Assembly (NCBI RefSeq): GCF_036417845.1
Contig: NC_089981.1
Coordinates: forward strand, 40,058,668 to 40,122,667
Length of the DNA: 64,000 bases
Source of the DNA: Apteryx mantelli
Lineage: Eukaryota > Chordata > Aves > Apterygiformes > Apterygidae
Direction: 5' to 3'
In this document: piece by piece, positions 28,301 to 40,300 of the stretch
Numbering within the stretch: position 1 is the stretch's first letter
How the letters are laid out: each line of letters begins with the position of its first letter
Translations under genes and position numbers: made by a program
Notes under the pieces: model-generated
What the model saw: the letters and a program-made list of their open reading frames with translations, nothing else
Databases searched by the model: none
Told to the model about the DNA's origin: nothing

Positions 28301-31300
28301 CTCCAAAAGTAATGGGTTTGAACCTTCCTACACTACTGGAAAAGGTGGAATCTGTGTTTAGGTTTGGATTTGGCAATCCTGTTTCTTCCTTAGCTCCAAA
28401 TTAGACTACAGCCCTCAGCATGGAAGAAAGAATTAGAGGTATCAATTTAGGTTAGACCCTGTCTTTTATTTGTAGTAGATTTTATATTGATATGACTAGC
28501 AACTTTTTCATTAAGTCAGTTTTTAAGGGTCCGTATCATCTGGAGGTTAAAATATGGGACCATAAATTATGAACTCTAAGTTCTGGTTTTGGGTTCTCTG
28601 ACTGACTGGATAGCTTTAGGCAATGCACACTGCATCTGTGTTTTGCCGTTTTTTAAATGTAGTAGTTATTGCCTTCACAGAAGAGATGTTTGGTTATGTA
28701 GCTTTCAGAGACTGTAGAACATATGCGAGTTTTAGGTACTGCTGCAGTCATTCTTTCACACTCCCTGCTTTCTAAAGAGAGGTATCTATACTGCAAAAGT
28801 GTTACAAACACTTTTAATAGTAGGTGTAGAAGACCGTCAAAATAAGGACAAAGTACTCTGTCTCGACATTACTTAAGGGTGAAGTGCTAAACAATTGGGT
28901 AGCCTCAAAACCAGTTTTGCATAGGGTTGCTGCATTTCTCCCTGGTGTTTCCTGATGTGATCTTATGCGCTGTACCAGTGAGGCTACCTGGGAGCTTTGG
29001 CCCTTCTGTGCGTGCACAGTGCAGATGGCCAGCATGTGTGTAGTAAGCCCATAAGTGTCCCGGTGTATGTACACGGTAGGGCAAGGCTGAGCGTTTCCTG
29101 GGAAGATGTGCACATGTGTTGCTGTAGCCCACAAGTAGTTCCAGTAAGTTTATTTGTATAAATTAGTCTATTTATTCTGACAGTTGGAGTTTAAGGAATT
29201 AGTTACTTAACAAATGGGACTCCAGCTGCAACTGGATCTCTGGGTGGTACTAGAACATATAATAGTATTTTAAAACCATAAATGGGCTTAGATTTGATGA
29301 CAGCTGAATTGAATTCACTCTGGTGAACTTCACTTAATATTTCAGTGCATATGGGATGAATTGCAAAATTAAAATGCAACCCAAAGCAAGTGGATATGGT
29401 ATCTGCTTGCACAGTGAAATTTCTCCAGAAATGAACCTGTTATTGGAAGAAATATTGATATTCTAAGCAGACCTAGTTCCAAAATCAATGGGCTTGTTAC
29501 TTTCAGTTACTCTAATAGATCTCTGTGACGTGACTCTTGAATTTAAGACTGTCTTGATTGTTTAATTATTAAGAAATTTAGGCCTGTCTTATTGTACAGG
29601 GGAGAGAAACAAGAAGGGAGAAAATAAAGAGAAGACAGCCTTTTCCTGTCTAGCTCATTTATGCTTAATACAGCTACTGGCTAGATAACTTCCAAAATAA
29701 TATTGGGCTTTGAATCTGGAACATTCAGATCCAAACAGAAGTCACCTACACGACAGATGTGAGGGAAGCTCCATTCCATAGCAACAGTAGTGGGACACAT
29801 TTTTTTGTGCAGAATAAGTTATTAGTTGCTTTGTCACAAGACACCAGCTAGGATCTAAAATGATGGATCTGAACATCTGTTGACTACATTTATGACTTGT
29901 ATGTGCACATTTCAATGTTCTTTCGATCATGTTGTGCTATTCAGTGAGGGGTGCGGCAGCAGAACAGCTCTACTCCATCAGCTAGCCCCAGGCCAATGGT
30001 GCAAAAATCTGTCTTGCACTTGTGGAAGCTCTACAACTATTTCTGAATTGTGTGTGAAAGGACTTTCTGAGACTGGCATTGCTCTTCAGACTGCAACTCA
30101 GTCTTATTTCTAGACATTAAGTTCTCCAGGAAAGAAAAGTGTATTTGTTAGCATCCTCTTCCTTTTGTATCATGTACAGGCTCCTTATTCTTGCTTTTAA
30201 AGCCCCTTGTGATGTGACTGTCATCAGAAAAATTTTCATAGGACTATTTTCCCTGGAAGAAAGCAGTTGTGTCAAAATAAAGGCATTTTGAGAAAACATG
30301 ATAGTCTTGCCAAAATGAAAAAAGAAAATACAGCCTCTTCATATTTTGATAACAGATGATAACAAGACTATTATGAACTGTAGTCAACAAAATTTATAAA
30401 TAGCTACAGCAGTGTAAATCAGTTTTAACCAAATGAAATATTTTTGTCAGCCTAATTATGGGGGAAAAGAGGTATTTTCTGGCATCCTGTTTGTAGAAAT
30501 GCAATGCAAGTAAGCATAAGGATTAGTTCTGTTGTCTATGATAAGAAGTGTTTAAGATTGGTTTTGAGCTCCTTTGGACAAATATTCATTAGCACTATTG
30601 GACTACTACCTATCCTATGAATAATGATTGTGTTGTCACACACCATACAGTCTGGGTCTAGTTTACTATTTTATCTCCTTGATTGTTTCCTGTTACTTGT
30701 GAAAAGAAACATTCCTTGCAGTTTACAACTATGGTGAAGGTATAGGAGCACCAAGCAGATACACTGTAGATACAATAACCTCAGTTTACCAGTGAACAAA
30801 AGCAGTTGAAGGAGGAATACACATCTTGATTACTATCATTTGCTTTGACATTTGTGCTATAGAAGAACATTGGTTGTCAAGCAAAAATGATGTTAAGAAA
30901 GGTTGATTGCTATTCACATAGAATGTGTCAATGCAAATGTTTGTGAATTGCATTCCAGGTCTTTTAAGAAAGCCATTATTATTTGTCACTTTTTGTTTCA
31001 AATAGATGGGCTAGACACCCCAGTATAATATTTGGAGCAGGCTGGTCTGTGTTTCCTCTTCTTGCACGTGGAACTAACTTTAAGATAAATATGAGTCATG
31101 CTCCTCTCTTCACTACAAATAACAGGCTACTCCAATTAAGTGTGCTTTGCAGTTGTCATTCTAGTCTGGAGTTGCAACCACGTTTTTCTCTGGAGGGAAA
31201 GGTGGGGCAGAAGCAAAGTTAATTTGCATTGCTTTGAAGTGGCCTGAATCTTTCCCGTTTTCTGTGCCCATATTATTGTTAAGTCTTTCTTAGCTGTTCT

Positions 31301-34300
31301 GTTAAAAAAAAGACAGTAAGCAGATGTGCATTTTTCCCCTTGTTTTTCTCAGTCACAGATTTTCCCCTCAAATTTCCCACTGTACCTGTTGTGCTGTGTA
31401 GTCAGTATCTTTCCAACATAAAGATGAATGGATTGTGATCTCCTCAGGGCCTCTAGCCTTATGCCTTTCATTCAGTGTCTATACTGAATAGTATGAGGTG
31501 CTCCTCTCCCACAGGCTTTGCATGTGCAACTTGTTTAGAGTTCCCAGGCTGAAGGCCAGAAAATGAATTGTGCAACCCTGGTCAAGACTTCACTGAAGCT
31601 GCAGTATAACTATTGCACCAAGTTTATTTTATTTTGTTCATTATTTTTGTCCTCATATTGCTTGCCATTTAAAAGTACTTCCATATGCCAACTTTTACAG
31701 TGTTATTAAATTAAAATCCATCTAAGACATCCTTTGACATTAAAGAAATCTATTGCAGTACATATCAAAATTCTGACACTGGTTGGCAGTGACATGTGTG
31801 TGAGAGTGAATTCAGAGTGCAGTGAGAGAAAGCCTTTCAAAATGGAGCAAAATACTGTCCAAAGTAGAGAACAGGAAGTAGGAAGTTCATTCATGTGTCC
31901 TCTTATATAATGTATATTCGATGCTTCTCTATCAGTCTAGCTGGCTGAGTAAGAAGAGCTTGGAGCATATATTTCGAGGAGTATTTAGCACCGTAATGTG
32001 GTTCTAGTTCACTATATTTGTGCAGCTCGCTTAGTTTTTGTATCAGGTAGGTTATATAATATCATACAGAATCACAGACTCACAGAATGGTTGAGGTTGG
32101 AAGGGACCTCTGGAGATCATCTAGTCCAACCCCCCTGCTCAAGCAGGCTCACCTAGAGCACATTGCACAGGATTGCATCCAGGCGCGTTTTGAATATCTC
32201 CAGAGAAGGAGACTCCGCAACCTCTCGGGGCAACCTGTGCCAGTGCACTGTCACCCTCACAGTGAAGAAGTTTTTCCTCATATTCAGATGGAAGTGTCTG
32301 TGTTTCAGTTTGTGCCCATTGCCTCGTGTCCTGTCGCTGGGCACCACTGAAAAGAGTCTGGCTCCATCCTCTTGACACCCTCCCTTCAGATATTTGTATA
32401 CATTGATAAGATCCCCTCTCAGTCTTCTCTTCTCCAGGTTGAACAGGCCCAGCTCTCTCAGTTTTTCCTCATAAGAGAGATGCTCCAGTCCCCTAATCAT
32501 CTTTGTGGCCCTTCGCTGGACTTGCTCCAGTAGTGCCACATCCCTCTTGTACTGGGGAGCCCAGAACTGGATGCAGTACTCCAGATGTGGCCTCACCAGG
32601 GCTGAGTAGAGGGGGAGGATCACCTCCCTCGACCTGCTGGCAATACTCTTCCTGATGCACCCCAGGATACCATTGGCCTTCTTGGCCACAAGGGCACATT
32701 GCTGCCTCATGCTTAACTTGGTGTCCACCAGCACTCCCAGGTCCTTCTCCGCAGAGCTGCTTTCCAGCAGCTCAACCCCCAACCTGTACTGGTGCAGGGG
32801 GTTATTCCTCCCTAGGTGCAGGACCCTGCACTTGCCTTTGTTGAACTTCATGAGGTTCAACAAAGGCAAGTGCAGAGTCCTGCACTTTGCACATACTAAT
32901 GCAAGTATTCTGCTTTTGTCTGACTAATAGCAGGAACACATTCCTTGAGCTAGTTCTGAAACTGTGGACTGGCATGTATATTCATTTAAAAGGTTGAAAT
33001 TGTGAAAGGATCACAGTGTGATAGTTAAGAAACCTTATAATCATAAAGGCTATCATTTTACAGCCATTTCATCTTTAAAACATTCTGTTATGAATGAAAT
33101 ATTTTATTTTCAAATGTATTTGAATATTGTTAGTTTTTCAGTAATGAGGCTTCAAAGACTTGCACAAGATATTCTTCACTGTTATTGCTGATGATATGTT
33201 AAAAGTGCTAGATACCTCAAAAAACCATACTGTATTGCATTTTTTTTGGAAAGGTTGAAGATCTGTGTTGTGTCTGAGCCCAAAGAAGGGAATTATGGAG
33301 AAGGTAATTTGAAGTGCTAGCTCTCTTTCTGAATGAATTGGTACCTGCTACTTGTTGCTGTCTTGCTTTAAAAACACTATACTTGAAAATGAATCACTGC
33401 CAAGTCTTCAGTGAATCAATAAGTCCAATCCTTTATAATCATTTCTTTTTTTCTCTTTTTTAAATAACAGAATTCAGTGTAAGTTGCAGATATGCAGGAG
33501 TTTTTCACGTTGAGAAAGATGGTCGCTACAGCCTGACACGAAGTGAAGCAGTCGAACTCTGCAAAGCTCTGAATAGTACCTTGCCAACACTAGAGCAGAT
33601 GAGAAGAGCTCATAAACTTGGATTTGAAACTTGCAGGTAAAGAGGTTTTAGAAAAAATAATATCTAATGACAGGTCCATCCATGCATACTATAGTGTAAT
33701 AATTATAATTGCTTTCACGCAGTTGTTAGTTAGATGGCCATATTGTTCCTTAAGTAAGTTTTATTACTTAGGTGATGAGTAAGAAATCTTTCTGCATATA
33801 TGTGTTTGCTCTGGATCCTGTAATAAATAGGTCCTTGACTGCATATTCTTTTTATCAATTATCTTGAAGAAAACATAATCTCTTGCAGATAAAGTTGAAA
33901 GATAGCAACAGATAGAACAATAAACTAGTAAGGAAAGTTCAGATCATACTGTATCACTGACTAATTTGTAGAGACAAGTAGGTGCAAAGTATGTATAATT
34001 TTTAATGACCTGATGTAGGGTCAAAGACTGCAGATTGTACGTACAGTATAGGGAATTCCATCTTGTCAAGCAATACTAAAAAGCAGCAAGTGGGACTGTG
34101 AGAAATGACCTGCTGACTTCCCAGTGAAAAACTGGCCAGAGTGTTAATGCATCCCTGTAATATATGAATGGAGAAGTTTCAGAAGAGGGCCATAAAAATG
34201 ATACAACATACAAAATACTTTTGTCAAGTGACTTAATCACCCTCTGTAATTTATGATTTATATGGAACCCAATATGGATAATATGAACTCTTCAGTGTAG

Positions 34301-37300
34301 CAAAATATAACTGGAGCAATTGACTGGAAGTTGAGCATAGACAGTTTGGGACTCAAAAAATTAAGTAAGCACTAGTGCAATAAAATATGCAAGGATAATA
34401 ATTATTGGTTGAAACAACTTATAAGGGTTATAGTAGATTCTTTGCCACACTAAAATTTCATCAGGATTGAATATTTTTCCAAAGAATGCACTCTAGTTCA
34501 AACAGGAATCAAGCTGGGACAGTTCTATGGTCTGTAAGCAGGTCAGAGTAGATGAGAATGGGAGTTTGCTTTACAAAATGCATAATGCACATTTTATGCA
34601 AGTCATCCTAAACATTTAGATGCAGAAGAGAGACTGAATTCAGGAGCTGTAAACATGAATGGTTTTTTAATCAAATAAGAAAGATTCATATTGGTGAAAT
34701 GTTTTTGAGGTGAATAAATTTCAGTAGATTTTCAACTTTAGTAAAAGCTAAAATAAACAGCAAATACGGGAAAAATGGAATTTGTCTTATAATTCACTGG
34801 AGTAGAAAAGTTCAGTGGACATTTCTCCAAATTTTGAGACTTTGATTCTTGAATTTGCATTCCATTGAAAACAGTCCTGGTATCAATACTACTTGTAATT
34901 ATTTCACGTGAGGGTGACAGTAACCACTATCAATTTAGTCAGTGGTACTTTATAAATAAATGCATGAATGTTCTTTCCCATTGGTTTGCAAACTCATGAA
35001 AACTGGATAAAAGCTTTCAAATTAATAGCTGTATTTGTACTAAGCAGTTTGTTTTGATACTGTGGAAAGATCTGTGCAGTGCAGTTGAAAATATTGTTCT
35101 TATATGTATAAGTGCCATGCACTGTTATTGATGCCAGCATACGGCACATTCATTTTCAGCAATGTTATGCCTTGCACTGTTGAGAAAGAAGCTAACCGTA
35201 AATCAGGGAACAATGGACAGAAACCCCCTGGTGATGAGTTTTAGAAGATTCTTCCATGAGAACTGGTAGCATTGTTTAAAATACTGCCAAATAAAGACTA
35301 GAGGCAATTCTTCATGGTGAGGGGAAAGTCCTGAATGAAAGAGTATGCAAGTTCTTTCTCTCACATTGGCATGTGAACATACTGAGCCTTCTGAATTGTC
35401 CAATACTGCACTATATGTGGAGACTATGCATTGAATCCTAACTAAACACCGAGCAGTAGGAATTCTAGTGCTAGCAGTTATGAGAATTCTGCAATGTGGA
35501 AAGTCTTTCCTGAAGTTAAAATGAAAGAATAATTGAAAGGAGGAGTAGAGGGAAATATATTTCACAGTGGGGAGCTGTAGTTTGTCATTAGCAATAGAAC
35601 TCTCTAATTTACAACTTAGCAGAGGACAGATATGGATATATAAGCCATGTAGAAAGGGTTCCTTCCTTCCCTCCACCCTCCCACCCTCTTATTTTTATTT
35701 GTTGATCCTGTGTTAGAAGTCCTTGTCAGTAAGGCCAGGCTGTCACCAAGCTTAGAGTAGGAGAGAAAAAATATACTGCATATAATACTCAGAATACATG
35801 TGGAATGGAGAGTGAGTGAGATGAATCAACTGACTGTAACACAAGCAAGCGATTAATAGATTATACGGTGTCAACATCATAGGCTCAGTTGGAAGTGTCA
35901 GTAAAGCAATTTATTATTCCACCTACAACAGAGATTTAGAATTGCAAGTATCTGCATGGTAGACATGTAACTGGAATGGGGCTCAAGGATAAAAAACTGC
36001 AAAACTATGAAATTTACTCCTCCCTGATAAGTTCTACATCTTAAAAAGCAAAACAAAAAACAACCAGACCCCAGTTCTTTTTACCATTGTATCACCCCTC
36101 CCAGCTAAATACGTTGGAATTAATCAGGTGCTCCAAAATTGCAAAATAGTAGTAATGCATTGCGCATTATGTAGCTCTGTTAACTACAGTCTTCACTGCA
36201 GTGTGTGAACTCTGTACGCAATGGCAGCATTGCTTGATTGAAAGAAACAGTAAGAATTCATGGATGGATGAGTGTTGCATCTGACCATTTTATTAAGCCT
36301 TCTGCTTTGCAAAAAGGAGTGTGACTTGCATCATTCTCTAAATTTGCTCACGTACTATAAACTGATCCCCAAATATTTCTCTGTAAAGTAACACTGAGCA
36401 ATGTGTTATGCTCAAGGTAATGAAAATGTGACTTCCTGAAGAAGAAAGAAGCCAGTCTTTAGCGTCAGGTAATACAACTTCCCACAGAATAAGAAGTGCA
36501 CTTAGCCTTCCAGTCCCTTACTTTCACTACCTTGCCCTGGAATCTGTCATCTTAGCTAATAAGATACTCAAAATAGGTTTAGCTCTAGACATTACGTACA
36601 AAATGGTGTTGAGTGGATGGAGACTGATGAGATTAGCTACATGTGAGAAAGGAGCAACCTTCATATGCAAAATTATGCATAATGCATGCACATTTTTTAA
36701 AATGATGTAAGATGAAAAGAATGGCTTCTTCATAGCTTCTTCATGTTTGAGATATGTACAACATTTGTGTCATCTGCTATAATATATAATATGGTGTGTT
36801 TTTCTCTATTCTTCACAGGTATGGTTTTATAGTGGGGCATATTGTTATCCCACGAATCAATCCCTATCATCTTTGTGCAGCAAATCATACTGGCATCTAC
36901 AAACTTTCATCAAACACGACTGGCCGGTATGATGCATATTGTTACAATGCCACAGGTACGTATATGCTTTTATGATGTATTTTAGATATAAATTAACTAA
37001 TAGTAATATGGGTGATCTAGTTAGGATACTGGAATGAGGGCTTCTATATTAAAATATCATCTGTTTTGCAGCAGAGAAAAAATGCATTTTGCCAGTCTCT
37101 AGAATTGTATCTATAATATCAGCAAATTTGACCCATTTTGTCATTACTGTATTTGGGACTAAACAATCTTCTGCCTTTGGGACTAACTTAGTAGCTTTAG
37201 AACTGTGTAATTCGAGTAGTGAAACACCACAGCCATGAATCTAAAAGACGTAACTGTGGCAAGTAATGGCATCCAGCTCTTCTGTTCATGCGCACAGTAA

Positions 37301-40300
37301 CTTCTATAACTGATAATAGTTATTTGTGCAAATCCGTGAAGCTCGGGAGCCTGCAAGGATCTTGGCTTTCATTTTCAGTGTATGTGATGCCTCACACAAA
37401 CCTACATTCAGACATTAGGCAGTTACATAGTGATGCAGGTCAGAAGCAGACCTCTTGTTTTAAGCTTGTTGAATGTCTTAAGAGTTTGGAAATATCTTGT
37501 TAAATTATTAGGAAACTGTAGATAATCTTGTGGCAGATGCTAAACACAGTATTTGAAGATAAAAACTGTACTAACTTCCAGTGTCTTGGATTTCAGTAGA
37601 TTATTGCATTCAGAGTGGATATAAACAGATCCTAGAAGTTCTAGGCAAAATTCAGTGATGATTTGAATGGCAGTGGTATTTCTGGATTTTGTTCTTGGTG
37701 GTCGTATCATTAAAAATCATAGCATTACTGAGCTGTCAGTCTGCTCCAGAGAACTCAGGCAAAAACGATCCAGAGACGGTTTCGGGAAAGCAGTAAATCT
37801 TCTGTGAAGCAGGGGCGCCTCTTCCCTTGGGTGTAGCAGGGTCTGTCCCCCCCAGAGCTTTATAGCTCCTTCTGAATCTTATTTCCTTCCTGCTCTATGA
37901 GCAGATGGCATGCACGGTAGCACCAAGCCAGAGCAAGCAGTACTCACCAACCGGGAGCGCATGCTGCCTCTGCAGTAGCCCTCAGCTGAGGGCAGGGGGT
38001 CCCCCCAGCTGGAAAGGGGTCGAGCTGCCACTGCTGCTGTGACACTGGGGCTGTCTGCATCAAAACTGAATAATAAGGCTATTTTAACTCATGTTGACTG
38101 GAATGGTTTGCCAGAAGGGTTATGGAAAAGGAAGAATCTAGTTGTTAGCTGACAGAACAATCTTGAAGTGCCCCATCAGGGGAACAGCAAAAAGGGAATG
38201 TAGGTAGATCAGCAAATGAACTTTGATTTGGAAATTTGTTTTTAATTGTCCACATTTTAAGGTATTGTTTGGTGATTATGTAAATTCTGAAAGCTTTCTG
38301 GGAAGTTTTCTGGACTGCCATATGGGGTCGAACCAAACATTATCATCTCCAACTATAGCCAGAAGTTCTAAGCTCATGCTTAGAAAAGGACAAAGTGATT
38401 TTTAGGTGTATCAGGAAAATTTTCTAGCTAAGTCATACTGATAAATCTTTGAATCTGATTAATATGGTTATATAAATGATTTTTTTCTCCATTTTATGCT
38501 ATTAAATTAATATTTTCTGTTTTCCTTCCTTTTCAGAAACAAGGGATAAGGCATGTGAGCCAATTGAAAGACTAGATACTTCTTTGCTCAATAATCACAG
38601 CAAAATAGGTATTGTATTGATTAGAAAGACCTACCATTTGCTTCATTCTCAGGATCTGGTTATCTTTTTTTTACATACACAATTATTATTTTTAAAAATC
38701 AAGTCAAACATAAGAAAAACAAGTTTAGAGATGTTGTACTGCAAGTAAAGCAATTAATCACTCATCTTCCCCTAGATTTATGGGGCTGAGTTTGCCTCAA
38801 GGTGCTACTAACAAAGCAGGTTTTTTGTAAAGGTATTTGACAATTTTAAACAGCATGGGGCTGCTGATGTTTCTTTGATATATAGGACTTTGCTTAAGAT
38901 GGCAACCCTGCTACATCCTGTTTAAGTTGCTGGTTAGCAGAGCAACTGGAAGTGAAAGAAGGCTCTCATAATAAATGACTTGTCCCAGTTCTGAAAGCCT
39001 TATCAATTTTACAGAGGCCAAGATTTTATGTTTAAAATCAAACTTTTAGGTCAAAATATGAAAATATTTTGATTGTAAGCCATATGTATTTGACAAATAT
39101 AAACATTGGAACTACTGGAGATACTTTGATGGTGTATGATCTGGACAGATTGGATAGAATGACAAAAATTTGGATGAGCTGATATTAATCCACAACTGTT
39201 TCTCTTTACTTTTATTTATTATAGGACTTAAGCCACCTATCACAACTGAAATATATCTATGTAGCTCCTAGATATTAACAGCTGTTTAATTTCTCCTTCC
39301 AACAGTCATTGATAATGCAGATGGCTCACGTTATAATGCAGATGGCACACGTCATAGTGGAGATTCCTCAACCTCAGGTGTAGATGATGAAAATGTAGGT
39401 AGTGGCTCAACACATGACACAACTGCAATGGATGCCTCCATCAGAAGATCCCCCAGTACCTCATATTTTGAAAATACTACTCCAGTCTTACAGCTGCCAG
39501 ATCATTCTTCTGGAGGGGGCGAAAAGGAATTTCCTCCAATAAGTACTGGTAAGGATAGTAGATTGCAACCCTATTCTCTTTAAAATAACTGAGTGAAGAA
39601 TTATATTGCTAGGTAAATGATTTCATGAAGCAATGAGAAGCACAGTCTCTGATTTGTACCCCTGAGAATTAAAGGGAAAAGTCTGTATCTTCGGAAAAAC
39701 AGAAGCATTCCAAATTTCTAAGGATTTTTTATGATTGCATGAGAGTACAGGGCAACTGAGTATCAGCATAGTTTCCCACATAAACCTTCCCAGGATGTTG
39801 ATAATAATTGGTTCTAAGCATTTGCTCTTGTTCTTAAAATATTGATAGATTTCATTAGAAAGATCAAAAACATACAAAACATACAAAACTTGTAGAGAAC
39901 ACAGGTTAGAGAGGCAGAGGGTGGAGATATCTAGAGATAAGGATAATATATCATCCGTTTTCTGGTAAGATGGATTGATGGATTCTGCATTTAAGTAATA
40001 AAAACAAAGAGTAGTTTTCTGTACAAGTAATTTTTTCTTTGTACAAATGCAGGGGGTTTTTTTAGAATATCTTCTTACTACAGCATATTACAGAATGCAG
40101 AGATAAAAATGTCAAATAAAAATGTTATTAATAGGTTCTTCCTCCAGGTGATAAAGCCAAATTCTATTCCCATGAAGCCCTACCAAATGCAAATTCCATA
40201 CTCTTTCCTAGGGCATTTTGCAGGGTGTAACCAAATGTGGTATTAGAGTACCTTACCTATATTTTGCTTTCTTGTGGAGGTGACGAATTTTTTTTCATCT

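Larger units (their letters stand above)
10356..33470 (+). other. CD44: CD44 intron 1 (23.1 kb)
   Basis: The intron has donor GTAAGT at 10,356 and a TAAATAACAG acceptor ending at 33,470. I found no convincing exon inside it; the open frames are short and two-stranded. It contains one CR1 LINE fragment (about 32,065-32,887), several old MIR-like relics (near 16.2, 17.1, 18.5 and 23.8 kb), a 26-bp palindrome at 18,120-18,145 and a short-motif-rich segment near 14.5-14.7 kb that could be a conserved enhancer. First introns of this size often hold regulatory elements, but that is a general expectation rather than something shown here. Confidence 0.9.

Noticed and set aside
32153..32869. CR1 238-codon frame as a functional gene
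   Set aside because: It is the C-terminal fragment of a LINE ORF2 without promoter, ORF1 or the polymerase core; annotated as a mobile element only.
35203..35676. 157-codon - strand open frame in intron 2
   Set aside because: No recognisable motif, no splice-site logic and composition typical of AT-rich chance frames; other frames overlap it on both strands elsewhere in the intron.
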